A DNA stretch of 48,014 bases from Alphaproteobacteria bacterium (GCA_947473325.1 CANJEJ010000007.1:1-48014), one strand, 5' to 3'; shown: positions 32,546 through 41,516, counted from the stretch's first letter. The notes: generated by a model not told the origin, from the sequence alone. Made by a program: numbers and translations.

Positions 32546-33300
32546 GCCCCCAGATAGGCTTGCACGACCAGCGGATCGCTCTGCACCGCCTCGGCCGAGC
32601 CCATCGCCAGCACCGCCCCTTCGTTCATCGCCAGCACGCGGTCGGACACGGCGGTGACGAGGCCCATGTCGTGTTCGACCATCATTACCGTGATGCCGAG
32701 GTCGTCGCGGATGTCGCGAATCCAGAAGGACAGCTCCTCCGTTTCCTCTGGATTGAGGCCGGAAGACGGCTCATCGAGCAGCAGGAGTGTTGGCGACAGG
32801 CTGAGCGCGCGCCCCAGTTCCACCACCTTGCGCACGCCGTAGGGCAGCGCCGCCACCATCGTGTCGCGGTGATGGGCGAGATCGAGAAAATCGATCACCT
32901 CCTCCACCATCGCACGATTCTCAAGCTCTTGCCGGCGCGCGCGCGGCAGGAACAGCAGGTCTTCGAACACTGTGGTGCGGCGGTGGGCGTGGCGGCCAAG
33001 CAGCAGATTCTTCAGCACGCTTGCGTGCTCGAACAGCTCGATGTTCTGGAAGGTGCGGCCGATGCCAAGGCCCGCGATCTGGTGCGGTGCAACTCGGGTG
33101 ATGTCGATGTCCCCGAACAGCAGGCGCCCGCCGCTTGGATCGTAGAAGCGGCTGATCAGGTTGACGATGCTGGTCTTGCCCGCGCCGTTTGGGCCGATGA
33201 TGGAAAAGATCTCGCCTTTCTCCACGGCGAAGGACACCCCGTTGACAGCACGCACGCCACCGAACTGGATCGACAGGTTTTCGGCGACGAGATAGCTCAT
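32542..33300 (-). CDS. livG: Branched-chain amino acid-type ABC transporter ATP-binding protein LivG
   Basis: 252 aa. The Walker A motif is GPNGAGKTS (36-44). The LivG-type GIGRTFQNIELFEHASVLKNLL segment is present, and Walker B is LLLLDEPSSGLNPEE. The ABC signature is not LSGGQ but LPYGVRK, a variant I know from a subset of LivG proteins paired with an LSGGQ-bearing LivF. VMMVEHDMGLV supplies the switch histidine. The start overlaps the livM stop by 4 nt and its stop overlaps the livF start by 4 nt. Confidence 0.94.
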   Translation of the reverse strand: MSYLVAENLSIQFGGVRAVNGVSFAVEKGEIFSIIGPNGAGKTSIVNLISRFYDPSGGRLLFGDIDITRVAPHQIAGLGIGRTFQNIELFEHASVLKNLLLGRHAHRRTTVFEDLLFLPRARRQELENRAMVEEVIDFLDLAHHRDTMVAALPYGVRKVVELGRALSLSPTLLLLDEPSSGLNPEETEELSFWIRDIRDDLGITVMMVEHDMGLVTAVSDRVLAMNEGAVLAMGSAEAVQSDPLVVQAYLGA

Positions 33301-34370
33301 CGCCGTGCCGTCCGCAGGAAACTCTTGCTGCGGGCAAATGTGGCCCGGCGGTAGAGCGGGAAAAGCTGAAAATAGAGTTTGAGCTTCATCCAGCGGCCAT
33401 AGAGGCCCCAGGGCTCGAACAGGATGGTGAGGACGAGGATCAAGCCGAAGACGAAGCCTTCGAGACCCGGCTGCTCGCCGATCGACGGCGGCAACGAGCC
33501 GCGCAGTAGCGCGATGGCCGAAGGCAGCACACCGACAAACAAAGCGCCGAAGACCGCACCATGCAGCGAACCGATGCCACCGACCACGATCATCAGCAGG
33601 AACTGGATCGACAGGATGATGTTGAAGCCGTCGGGCGACAGGAACGAAAGCTTGTGGGCATAGAGCGCGCCCGCGAACCCCGTGATGGCTGCCGACAGCG
33701 CAAAGGCCAGCGTCTTGTAGAGGGTGAGGTTGACACCCAGTGCCTGCGCCGCAATCTCGCTGTCGCGGATTGCGATCAGCGCCCGTCCCGTCGGCGCGCG
33801 GAGCAGGTTCAGCACGCCAAGAATGACAAGAACAAGAACCGCCAGTGCGATGTAGTAGAGGTGCCAGTCCTGGTTCAGCCGTTCGCCGAAGACAACGATG
33901 CGCGGCACCTGGAAGCCATTGAAACCGCGCGTCACCGCCGTCCAGCTGGCGAAGACTTCACTGACAATCAGCGCGAAGGCGAAAGTGGCGATGGCGAGGT
34001 AGACGCCGGAAAGGCGCAGCGTCGGGAAGCCAATCAGGAAGCCGATAGCACCGGCGATCAATCCGGCCAGCAGCAGCGACACCGGAAAGGGCACCCCGCG
34101 CGACAACAGATAGGCCTCGGCGTAAGCGCCGATGCCAAGGAACGCTGCGTGGCCAAGCGAGACAAGGCCGGTGTAGCCAGTCAGCAGCATCAACCCGACG
34201 CCGGCTGTCGCCAGGATGAACACGTAGGCAAGCTCGCCGATATAATATTCGCCGAGCAGCAATGGCGCGACCAGCAGCAGGACGCCGAGCAGGGCGTACC
34301 AGAAAACCTGGCCACCATGGCGGAACAGGCGCAGGTCCTGGTCGTAGCTGGTCTTGAACAGGAAGCGCAT
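33297..34370 (-). CDS. livM: Branched-chain amino acid-type ABC transporter permease LivM
   Basis: 357 aa. It is an integral membrane permease with about 9-10 hydrophobic segments. The family motif GYTGLVSLGHAAFLGIGAY and the cytoplasmic coupling segment GRALIAIRDSEIAAQALGVNLTLYK are intact. MIVVGGIGSLHGAVFGALF is the usual late motif. A basic C-terminal tail of about 30 residues follows the last membrane segment. It starts 3 nt after the end of the interrupted livH. Because it is undamaged while its partner permease is not, decay of the operon would have to be recent. Confidence 0.93.
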   Translation of the reverse strand: MRFLFKTSYDQDLRLFRHGGQVFWYALLGVLLLVAPLLLGEYYIGELAYVFILATAGVGLMLLTGYTGLVSLGHAAFLGIGAYAEAYLLSRGVPFPVSLLLAGLIAGAIGFLIGFPTLRLSGVYLAIATFAFALIVSEVFASWTAVTRGFNGFQVPRIVVFGERLNQDWHLYYIALAVLVLVILGVLNLLRAPTGRALIAIRDSEIAAQALGVNLTLYKTLAFALSAAITGFAGALYAHKLSFLSPDGFNIILSIQFLLMIVVGGIGSLHGAVFGALFVGVLPSAIALLRGSLPPSIGEQPGLEGFVFGLILVLTILFEPWGLYGRWMKLKLYFQLFPLYRRATFARSKSFLRTARR

Positions 34371-34373
34371 GGC

Positions 34374-35249
34374 TCAGGCCCGCCGCCGCTGAACGGTGCC
34401 GAACAGGCCTTCCGGTTTCACCACCAGAACAAGCAACAGCACGACATAGGCCGCGATGTGCTTCGCCGTTTCCGACAGGTAGACGCCGCTGAACACCTCG
34501 ATCAGACCAATGATGATGCCGCCCACCACGGCGCCCGGCAGGCTGGTGAAGCCGCCCAGCACCGCCGCCGGAAAAGCCTTCAGCACCACGAAGCCCATGT
34601 TGGCGTCAACCAGCGCAATCGGCGCGAGCAGCACGCCACCGACACAGGCAACGGCGGCGGCAAGAGCCCAGGTTGCGGCGAAGACACGGCGGAGCGGTAT
34701 GCCCATATAGGCGGCCGCCAGCTGGTTCTGCGACGCAGCCTGCATCGCAAGCCCGAAACGCGTGCGCTGGAAGAACAGGTAGAGCAGCAGCGACAGCGCC
34801 AGCGTGGCTAGGATGATCGCAAGGTGATCTTGCGCCACGACCAGCGTTCCGATGTTCAGCGTTTTGCCGGCGAAAGGATTGGGCAACGCCTGGCTAACCG
34901 TGCCTCAGCCGGGAACCATGCTGGCAGCGCTGCGCAGCAGGAAACCCAGACCAATGGTCAGCATGATGACGGCGAATTGCGGCTGGCCCATCAGCGGCTG
35001 CAGGAACACCCGCTGCACCATCGCGCCGATCAGCGCCATGGCGGCGATGGCGAGCACAAAGCCGAGCCAGAATGGCAGGCCGGCAATACCGATCAGCGTC
35101 AGCGCCAGGAAGGCGCCGAGCATCAAGAGATCGCCCTGGGCGAAATTGACCGCTTCCGTCGCCTTGTAGATGAGCACGAGCCCCAGGGCGACCAACGCGT
35201 ACAAACAGCCCAAGGCAACGCCGTTTATGGCGAGTTGGACAAACAGCAC
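34374..35249 (-). pseudogene. livH: ABC transporter permease LivH, interrupted by in-frame TGA
   Basis: From a GTG at 35249 the frame reads a typical LivH N-half: LAINGVALGCLYALVALGLVLIYKATEAVNFAQGDLLMLGAF. It stops at TGA in codon 115 (34907-34905), after RSAASMVPG. The same frame continues with GTVSQALPNPFAGK and a full C-half (AAVLGGFTSLPGAVVGGIIIGLIE) to 34374. Together they give the normal 290-residue LivH. Relatives often have Trp at this place (PGWGT-like, from memory), which would make TGG to TGA the single change. It is a nonsense mutation, a base-call error or readthrough; no frameshift is involved. It is the first gene of the operon. Confidence 0.82.
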
Positions 35250-35372
35250 TGCCTTTTCGACGCGCCTTTCGCGCGCCTCCCTGCAGAGACGCTAACACAG
35301 CGCGAAATGCGTGCAGTGCAGCAAAACAGCGGGTTTCCGGCACCTCCCGCGCAGGTGATTGCTCACAGGCGC

Positions 35373-35399
35373 AAAAAAGCCCGGGTCGCCCCGGGCTTT
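35373..35399 (-). terminator. Intrinsic terminator of the cold-shock gene
   Basis: A GCCCGGG/CCCGGGC stem with a TCGC loop, read on the minus strand, is followed by T6. It lies about 50 nt past the csp stop and insulates csp from the liv operon downstream. The A6/T3 flanks make it partly bidirectional. Confidence 0.85.
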
Positions 35400-35447
35400 C
35401 CCAGTCGGCTGGTGCGCACGCGCGCCAGCCAAAATTATGTGTCGTGC

Positions 35448-35651
35448 TTACTCGACCTTAAGATCAACCGCGGCAATCTTCCCGCGTTCGGTCTTGGTCT
35501 GGTAGCTGACCTTCTGGCCTTCGGCCAGACTGCGCAGCCCCGCGCGCTCAACCGCGCTGATGTGAACGAACACGTCCTTGCCGCCGTCGCCGGGCTGGAT
35601 GAATCCGTAGCCCTTGGCAGTGTTGAACCACTTAACCGTACCGTCAGCCAT
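35448..35651 (-). CDS. Cold-shock domain protein (CspA family)
   Basis: 67 aa, a single OB-fold cold-shock domain. [18 protein letters not shown] carries RNP1 (KGYGFI) and [14 protein letters not shown] carries RNP2 (VFVHI). The protein binds single-stranded RNA and DNA and melts RNA secondary structure. The length and the [13 protein letters not shown] ending are typical of alphaproteobacterial members, many of which are not cold-induced. GGAG lies just upstream of the ATG. A promoter about 190 bp upstream is possible, which would give the long leader seen in cold-regulated csp genes. Confidence 0.95.
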   Translation of the reverse strand: MADGTVKWFNTAKGYGFIQPGDGGKDVFVHISAVERAGLRSLAEGQKVSYQTKTERGKIAAVDLKVE

Positions 35652-35992
35652 ACTGGCGTCTCCTTGCGCGCATCAAAATGCACAAGTTAAGCCGGGCGCC
35701 ATTCGCCCGGCCTTCCTACAACCTGATTTTGGAAGGCCTTGTTACAGGGGTCCTGGGACCGCTCTTGGCAAGCAGGCCAAAACGTCGATTGCTGCATCTC
35801 AACTGGGCATCCAAGTCCGCGAAGTCAACCAATTTTCTAGGACTATAATCCCACCACGCGATGCCGCAATGCGAACGAGAGCACAGACGCAAGGGCCCGG
35901 CTATCGCCTCTCAGCGACGAGGATTTTGCTTTCCCTCCCCGTCCGGAGCCTGCTATTTGAGGCGGAACATATAGTGAACATCAGCGGCGCGC
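35652..35992. other. 341-bp intergenic region between csp and a small ORF
   Basis: No convincing gene is present. A plus-strand frame that crosses it overlaps csp antisense and has no ribosome-binding site. The stretch holds the candidate csp promoter and its long leader, and is richer in A/T around 35780-35860 than the neighbouring genes. I see no repeat, tRNA or recognised riboswitch in it. Confidence 0.5.
35842..35869 (-). promoter_or_regulatory. Candidate sigma-70-type promoter for csp
   Basis: On the minus strand TTGCGG (35869-35864) and TATAGT (35847-35842) are 16 bp apart. Transcription would start near 35835 and give a leader of about 185 nt. A TATAAT on the plus strand overlaps the same place (35844-35849) but has no matching -35. 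Assigned by eye only. Confidence 0.3.
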
Positions 35993-36205
35993 ATGAACCG
36001 GAGCCAAGGCCGCGACTTTCTCGCACGACTGATCAGCAAGGCGTTGCGCAAACACCTCCCCAGCGAACGGGAGACGCTGCTGTATTCGATGTCGCAAACC
36101 GTGCTGCAGGAATTCCGCAACCAAGGCATCGGCTGTTATCGCAAGCCGAACCGGGGCTTTGACGACCCGCGCGCTGAAACCCGCCTGCGCCGCGAACGGC
36201 GCTGA
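35993..36205 (+). CDS. Small basic hypothetical protein
   Basis: 70 aa, strongly basic, with no membrane segment and no motif I recognise. The middle part (ERETLLYSMSQTVLQEFRNQGIGCYRKP) looks helical; the C-terminus is Arg-rich. Codon third positions are mostly G or C, as in the neighbouring genes. It ends 4 bp before the convergent acyl-CoA dehydrogenase gene, which supports a real gene. There is no good Shine-Dalgarno before the ATG, which lowers confidence. Confidence 0.45.
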   Translation: MNRSQGRDFLARLISKALRKHLPSERETLLYSMSQTVLQEFRNQGIGCYRKPNRGFDDPRAETRLRRERR

Positions 36206-36209
36206 GCGA

Positions 36210-38000
36210 TCAGAAGGCGTCCGCCTCCATCGCCATCAGCGAGGCACCGCCAGCGGTGATGCGCGACAGCAGCGAGGACGTATCGGGCAGGATCTTGTCC
36301 ATGAAGAAGCGGGCCAGGTGCAGCTTGCGCTCATAGAACAGCTTGTTGCCGGCGCCGTTGCCAAGCTTCTGCGCCGCCATCGCCGCCATCTGCGCCCACA
36401 TGTAGCCCATCGCGACGAGGCCGAACATCTTGAGGAAGTCGCTCGCCGCCGCGGCCGCTTCCTCGGGGTCCTTGAGGCCCTGCTCGGCGACGTAAGCCGT
36501 CGCCTGCTGCAGCCGGGCGAAGGACTTCGCGAGATTCGGCACAATGTCCTTCAGCGCCGGGTTGTCGAGGTTGCCCTGAATGAAGCTGTCGACCGGGTGG
36601 AAGAACTGCCGCAGTAGCCGTCCAGTGCCGAGCGGCAGCTTGCGGCCGACGAGGTCAAGCGCCTGGATGCCGCTGGTGCCTTCGTAGAGCTGGGTGATGC
36701 GGCCGTCGCGGACATACTGCTCCATGCCGTTTTCGCGAATGTAGCCGTGGCCGCCGAAGCATTGCAGCGCCCAATTGCTGCTTTCGAAGCCGGTGTCGGT
36801 GAGATAGGCCTTTACCACCGGCGTCATCAGCGCAAGCAGGTCTTCCGCCGCCGCCCGTGCTTCCTCGTCCGGGTGATTGTGGGCGAGATCGACATGCAGT
36901 GCCGTCCAGTAGGCGAGCGCCCGCGCGCCTTCGTTGAAGGCCCGCGCCGTCAACAACATCTTGCGCACGTCGGGATGCACGATAATCGGATCGGCCTGCT
37001 TTTCCGTGTCCTTGGCGCCAGTGACCGAGCGACCCTGGGTGCGTTCCTTGGCGTATTTCGCCGCGTTCTGGTAGGCGACTTCCGACAGGCCGAGGCCCTG
37101 TACGCCTACGCCCAGCCGCGCCTCGTTCATCATCGTGAACATGGCGCGCATGCCGCGGTTCTTCTCGCCGATCAGGTAGCCGGTCGCATTGTCATAATTC
37201 ATCACGCAGGTGGCCGAGCCCTTGATGCCCATCTTCTTCTCGATGGAGCCACAGACGACGCCGTTGCGCTTGCCGAGCGAGCCGTCGGCATTGACCAGAA
37301 ACTTCGGCACGATGAACAGGCTGATGCCGCGCGTGCCTTCCGGTGCACCCGGCAGGCGCGCCAGCACCAGGTGGATGATGTTAGGTACCAGGTCATGTTC
37401 GCCGGCCGAGATGAATATCTTGGTGCCGGTGATGCGATAACTGCCATCTGCCTGCGGTTCGGCCTTCGTCCGGATCAGGCCGAGATCGGTGCCGCAATGT
37501 GGTTCGGTCAAGTTCATGGTGCCTGACCATTCGCCACTCGCCATGCGCGGCAGATAGGTCTGCTTCTGCGTGGCGTCGCCATGGCGCTTGATTGCTTCAT
37601 AGGCGCCGCGCGTTAGCCCCGGATAGGTGCCAAAGGCCATGTTGGCCGAGACGATCATTTCCGAGAAGGCAATGCCGAGCACGTTTGGCAGCCCCTGCCC
37701 GCCATGTTCCTGCTCGCAGGTGAGCCCCGTCCAGCCGCCTTCGACGAAGGTCTTGTAGGCGCCGTCAAAGCCTTTCGGCGTCGTCACCACGCCGTCCTTC
37801 CAGTGGCAGCCTTCCTCGTCTCCACTCTGGTTCAGAGGAAACAGCACCTCTTCGGCAAGTTTCGCACCTTCCTCGAGGATCGCATCGATCACATCGGGCG
37901 TGGCGTCGGCAAAGCCGGGCAGGTTGCTGTATTTGCCGAGGTCGAGGAAGTCATGCAGCAGGAAACGCATGTCTTCGACGGGGGCGCGGTATACGGGCAT
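36210..38000 (-). CDS. Acyl-CoA dehydrogenase, long (about 600 aa) C-terminally extended type
   Basis: 596 aa from the ATG at 38000 (GGAGAG upstream); the frame runs further upstream but into the preceding gene. It is an FAD enzyme that makes the trans-2-enoyl-CoA in beta-oxidation. FAD and substrate motifs are GTMNLTEPHCGTDLGLIRTKAE, GTKIFISAGEHDLVPN and the late GGHGYIRENGMEQYVRDGRITQLYEGTSGIQALDL, where YEGT holds the expected catalytic Glu. The extra C-terminal domain (about 120 aa) is typical of the DmdC/FadE5-like group rather than 380-aa short enzymes. It is the last gene of the merR-led operon, 34 nt after the fusion enzyme gene. Confidence 0.93.
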   Translation of the reverse strand: MPVYRAPVEDMRFLLHDFLDLGKYSNLPGFADATPDVIDAILEEGAKLAEEVLFPLNQSGDEEGCHWKDGVVTTPKGFDGAYKTFVEGGWTGLTCEQEHGGQGLPNVLGIAFSEMIVSANMAFGTYPGLTRGAYEAIKRHGDATQKQTYLPRMASGEWSGTMNLTEPHCGTDLGLIRTKAEPQADGSYRITGTKIFISAGEHDLVPNIIHLVLARLPGAPEGTRGISLFIVPKFLVNADGSLGKRNGVVCGSIEKKMGIKGSATCVMNYDNATGYLIGEKNRGMRAMFTMMNEARLGVGVQGLGLSEVAYQNAAKYAKERTQGRSVTGAKDTEKQADPIIVHPDVRKMLLTARAFNEGARALAYWTALHVDLAHNHPDEEARAAAEDLLALMTPVVKAYLTDTGFESSNWALQCFGGHGYIRENGMEQYVRDGRITQLYEGTSGIQALDLVGRKLPLGTGRLLRQFFHPVDSFIQGNLDNPALKDIVPNLAKSFARLQQATAYVAEQGLKDPEEAAAAASDFLKMFGLVAMGYMWAQMAAMAAQKLGNGAGNKLFYERKLHLARFFMDKILPDTSSLLSRITAGGASLMAMEADAF

Positions 38001-38034
38001 GGAAACTCTCCGCCGGGCTTGCGGGTGAAAAGGT

Positions 38035-40377
38035 CTAGTTGCGGAGCGGCTTGCCGGTATCGAGCATGTGCTCGATCCGGGCGAGCGTCTTCGGGTCGCG
38101 GAACAGCTTGCCCATGGCGGCGCGTTCCAGGGCAAGAAGCTGCTTTTCGGTCACCGTCTCCGTCATGTCGGTGTCGCCACCGGACAGGATGAAGGCAAGC
38201 TCTCGTGACACAGTCACGTCATGCGGCGTCGCCTTGCCCGACTTGGCAAGGTCCGCCACCGCCATGTCGAGCGCAACCCGCGCGGTCGGGCCGGGCAGCA
38301 CGACCGCGATGTCGCGGTCGGGCGCCTTGTAGTCCTTGGCCATCGCCAGCGCGCGCGCCTTGGCGTCGGCCAGCACGCGGCGGCGGTTCATGGAGATCCC
38401 GTCCGAGGCGCGCAGGTACATCAGGTCCTTCGCCTCGGCCGCCGACTTCGACACCTTGGCGGTGCCGATGGTCTGGAAGGCTTCGGCCACCGGCGGTATC
38501 GGCCCGCCTGCACGCTTCTTATTGAGCGCGTGGCGCATCACGAGTTCCTTGCTGCCGCCCCAGGCAGGAATCAGGCCGACGCCGACTTCGACAAGACCCA
38601 TGTAGAGTTCGGCATGGGCCTGTACTGCATCGGAATGCAGGCATATCTCGCAGCCACCACCAAGTGCCATGCCGGCCGGCGCCGCTACTACGGGGAACGG
38701 GGCATATTTCAGTGCGAGATAGGCATCCTGCCCATCCTTCACCGATTGCTCCAGCACCGGCCACAGCGCCGTGTTGGCGGCGAAGAGCGCCAGGCCCACA
38801 TTGGCGCCGACCGAGAAATTGTCGGCATCGCTGCCGATGATCACGGCCTTGAAGCCCTTCTTGTCGAGCTTCGCAGCCTCCTTCACCATCGCGATGGTGT
38901 TGGCGTCGATCGAGTTCATCTTGCTGTGGAACTCAAGGCAAGCCACGCCATCCCCGACATCCCATAGGCTCGCCGAGCTGTTGCGCGAGATCGGCTTCTG
39001 GCCACGCTTCTTGTCAGCCAGCGTCCAGGCATCTTCCGGCACGAGGACGTCGACGTATTCGCCCATCACCGTCATCTGCTGAAGCTTCGTGCCCTCCTCG
39101 CGATACATCGGCCGGCCCTTCGCCGCGGCGAGGATGGCCGGAACAGCAAGACCGTCCGCACTGAGCCGATCGGAAAACCATTGTGTGCCGAGCTGGTCGA
39201 TGAGCTGGAAGGGACCATATTTCCAGGCGTAACCCGCTTTCATCGCTTCATCGATCGAACGAATGCTGTCAGCAATTTCGGGCGCGAGGTCGGCGGCGTA
39301 TTTCAGCACGTGCGACAGCACCTGCCATGCATATTGACCGCCCTTGTCGGGATGCTCCACCAGCGTACGCAGACCATCCTTGCCCGCCTTGGCGCTGGCA
39401 AGGTCTGCCTTCTCAGTGACGCGATACGCGCCGGTCTTGAGGTCGAGGGCCTCCTTTACCTTGGCCCCGTCCGCGCCTTTGACCATGCGATAGAAGCCGC
39501 CCTTGCCCTTGCGGCCGGTGTAGCCGTCCTTGATCATTCGCTCGGTCAACGCATTCAGCGGATGCTTCTCGTCGTAATGGACATGGAAGGCATCGCTGTT
39601 CGGCAACAGGCTGCGCATGCTGCCCAGCACATGTGGCTTCAGATCGATGCCGGTCAGGTCCATCAGGCCAAAGATGCCGGTACTCGGCACGCCCATAGGG
39701 CGGCCGACGATCGAGTCCGCTTCCTCGACAGTCAGACCGAGATCAACAGCCTTCTGCGTCGCCACCAGGCTCCAGAAGATGCCAATCCGGTTGGCGATGA
39801 AGCCCGGCGTGTCACGGCAGGCAACCACTTCCTTGCCCAGCGCCACATCGGCGAAACGGCGCAGCGTGTCGAGCACGTCAGGCCGCGTCTTCGGACCGCC
39901 GACGAGCTCGAAGAGGCGCATGTAGCGGGGCGGATTGAAGAAATGGGTAACCGCAAAGTCCTGCACGAAGGAATCCGGCAAGCCTTCGATCAGGCGTAAG
40001 AGTGGAATGGTCGAGGTGTTGGAAGTGACGATACTGCCCTTCTTCCGCACGGCATCGATCTTCTTGTAGGTCGTGTGCTTGACGTCGAGCCTCTCGAGCA
40101 CCGCCTCGCAGATCCAGTCGCAGTCGGCGAGCTGGCCAAGGTCGTCTTCCAGATTGCCGGGCGTGACGAGCTTCGCCGCCTTCGCATGCATGAAGGGGGC
40201 CGGGCTCTGTTTCATCATTTTAGCGATGGCGCCTTCCGCAAGCTGGTTGCGGTTTGTGGCCCCGGGCGGAACGATGTCGAGCAGCACCACGGGAATGCCC
40301 GCGTTGGCGACATGAGCGGCGATGCCACTGCCCATGACGCCGGCGCCGAGAACGGCGACCTTCTTGATCTCGGTCAT
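38035..40377 (-). CDS. 3-hydroxyacyl-CoA dehydrogenase / enoyl-CoA hydratase fusion (FadN-type order)
   Basis: 780 aa from the ATG at 40377, which overlaps the thiolase stop (TGATG). The N-terminal half is the NAD-dependent dehydrogenase: VAVLGAGVMGSGIAAHVANAG Rossmann loop, FFNPPRYMRLFELV and DTPGFIANRIG. The C-terminal half is a crotonase fold: VACLEFHSKMNSID, an SVGAN oxyanion segment and APAGMALGGGCEICLHSD. This dehydrogenase-first order is the reverse of E. coli FadB, where the hydratase is N-terminal, and resembles Bacillus FadN. Together with the thiolase it completes the spiral from enoyl-CoA to acetyl-CoA. Confidence 0.94.
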   Translation of the reverse strand: MTEIKKVAVLGAGVMGSGIAAHVANAGIPVVLLDIVPPGATNRNQLAEGAIAKMMKQSPAPFMHAKAAKLVTPGNLEDDLGQLADCDWICEAVLERLDVKHTTYKKIDAVRKKGSIVTSNTSTIPLLRLIEGLPDSFVQDFAVTHFFNPPRYMRLFELVGGPKTRPDVLDTLRRFADVALGKEVVACRDTPGFIANRIGIFWSLVATQKAVDLGLTVEEADSIVGRPMGVPSTGIFGLMDLTGIDLKPHVLGSMRSLLPNSDAFHVHYDEKHPLNALTERMIKDGYTGRKGKGGFYRMVKGADGAKVKEALDLKTGAYRVTEKADLASAKAGKDGLRTLVEHPDKGGQYAWQVLSHVLKYAADLAPEIADSIRSIDEAMKAGYAWKYGPFQLIDQLGTQWFSDRLSADGLAVPAILAAAKGRPMYREEGTKLQQMTVMGEYVDVLVPEDAWTLADKKRGQKPISRNSSASLWDVGDGVACLEFHSKMNSIDANTIAMVKEAAKLDKKGFKAVIIGSDADNFSVGANVGLALFAANTALWPVLEQSVKDGQDAYLALKYAPFPVVAAPAGMALGGGCEICLHSDAVQAHAELYMGLVEVGVGLIPAWGGSKELVMRHALNKKRAGGPIPPVAEAFQTIGTAKVSKSAAEAKDLMYLRASDGISMNRRRVLADAKARALAMAKDYKAPDRDIAVVLPGPTARVALDMAVADLAKSGKATPHDVTVSRELAFILSGGDTDMTETVTEKQLLALERAAMGKLFRDPKTLARIEHMLDTGKPLRN

Positions 40378-41516
40378 CAGGCGGCCGCCTCTAGGATGGT
40401 GGCGATACCCTGGCCGCCTCCGATGCACTGGGTGGCAAGCGCAAATTGTTTGCCGTCCCTCTTCAGCAGCGCCGCCGCCTTGCCCGTGATGCGCGCACCA
40501 GTGGCGCCGAGGGGGTGCCCCAGCGCGATGGCGCCGCCATCGAGGTTGGTCTTCTCCAGCGGAATCCCGAGGTCGCGAATCACCGCGATCGACTGCGAGG
40601 CAAAGGCCTCGTTGAGCTCGACAATGTCGATGTCCTTGATCGACAGCTTCGCCCGTTCCAGCGCCTTCCTGGTCGCCCCGACGGGGCCAATGCCCATGAT
40701 CTCCGGGGGGCAACCCGCCACCGCGATCGAGCGAATGCGCGCCAGCACCTTGAGGCCATGCGCCTTGGCATATTCCTCGCTGCACACCAGCGTCGCCGCA
40801 GCGCCGTCAGTCAGCGGCGAAGACGTGCCAGCGGTGACGGTGCCGGCCTTGTCGAAGGCAGGTTCAAGCCCACCGAGAATCTCCGTGGTCGTGTCGGGGC
40901 GGAGGCAACCGTCCTCTTCCACCCGCAGGTTGCCCTGAGTAATGGCGATGATCTCGTCCTTCAGCCGGCCCGCCTTCTGCGCCGCGCCCGCCTTTTTCTG
41001 GCTTGCGACGGCAAACTCGTCCTGTTCCTTGCGGGTGATGCCGTATTTCTTGGCGACGTTCTCCGCCGTCTCGCCCATCGACATGTAGACCTCGGGGAAC
41101 TTCTGGTAGAGGCCCGGATGCGGCGACGGGTTGAAGCCCGCCATCGGCACGCGCGTCATGGATTCGATACCGGCGCAGATGAAGGCATGGCCCGCGTTCA
41201 TCTGGATCGCGCCGGCTGCCATGTGGATCGACTGCATCGATGAGCCGCAGAAACGGTTGACCGTGGTCCCCGCAACACTGACGGGCAGGTCGGCGAGAAA
41301 GCCGATGATGCGGGCGACGTTGAAGCCCTGCTCCCCTTCGGGGAAGGCACAGCCCATGATGATGTCTTCGATGTCCTTCGCGTCCACGCCGGTGCGCTTC
41401 ACCAGTTCGCGCACGACCTGGCCGGCGATCTCGTCGGGACGCACCTTGGCAAGCTGGCCCTTCTTTGCGAAATGGAAGGGTGAGCGGACATAGCCCGCAA
41501 TGACGACGTTCTTCAT
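40377..41516 (-). CDS. fadA: Acetyl-CoA acyltransferase (3-ketoacyl-CoA thiolase)
   Basis: 379 aa, full length. It cleaves 3-ketoacyl-CoA with CoA to acetyl-CoA and a shortened acyl-CoA. The nucleophile is Cys90 in VNRFCGSSMQSIH. The C-terminal catalytic His is in DGGAIALGHPLGATGAR and the second Cys in ATQCIGGGQG. NEAFASQSIAV is the usual intermediate motif. Gene order (thiolase then dehydrogenase/hydratase) and the 1-nt TGATG overlap imply a coupled complex. The symbol follows function; the closest homologue may be called fadI or fadA. Confidence 0.95.
   Translation of the reverse strand: MKNVVIAGYVRSPFHFAKKGQLAKVRPDEIAGQVVRELVKRTGVDAKDIEDIIMGCAFPEGEQGFNVARIIGFLADLPVSVAGTTVNRFCGSSMQSIHMAAGAIQMNAGHAFICAGIESMTRVPMAGFNPSPHPGLYQKFPEVYMSMGETAENVAKKYGITRKEQDEFAVASQKKAGAAQKAGRLKDEIIAITQGNLRVEEDGCLRPDTTTEILGGLEPAFDKAGTVTAGTSSPLTDGAAATLVCSEEYAKAHGLKVLARIRSIAVAGCPPEIMGIGPVGATRKALERAKLSIKDIDIVELNEAFASQSIAVIRDLGIPLEKTNLDGGAIALGHPLGATGARITGKAAALLKRDGKQFALATQCIGGGQGIATILEAAA

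Noticed and set aside
34905-34907. TGA in livH read as selenocysteine or recoded Trp
   Set aside because: No SECIS-like hairpin is evident right after it, a permease has no use for Sec there, and the same operon has a TAA in another gene, which such recoding would not explain.
35614-36162. 182-codon plus-strand frame across the csp upstream region
   Set aside because: It starts antisense inside csp, has no ribosome-binding site and overlaps the better small ORF at 35993-36205.
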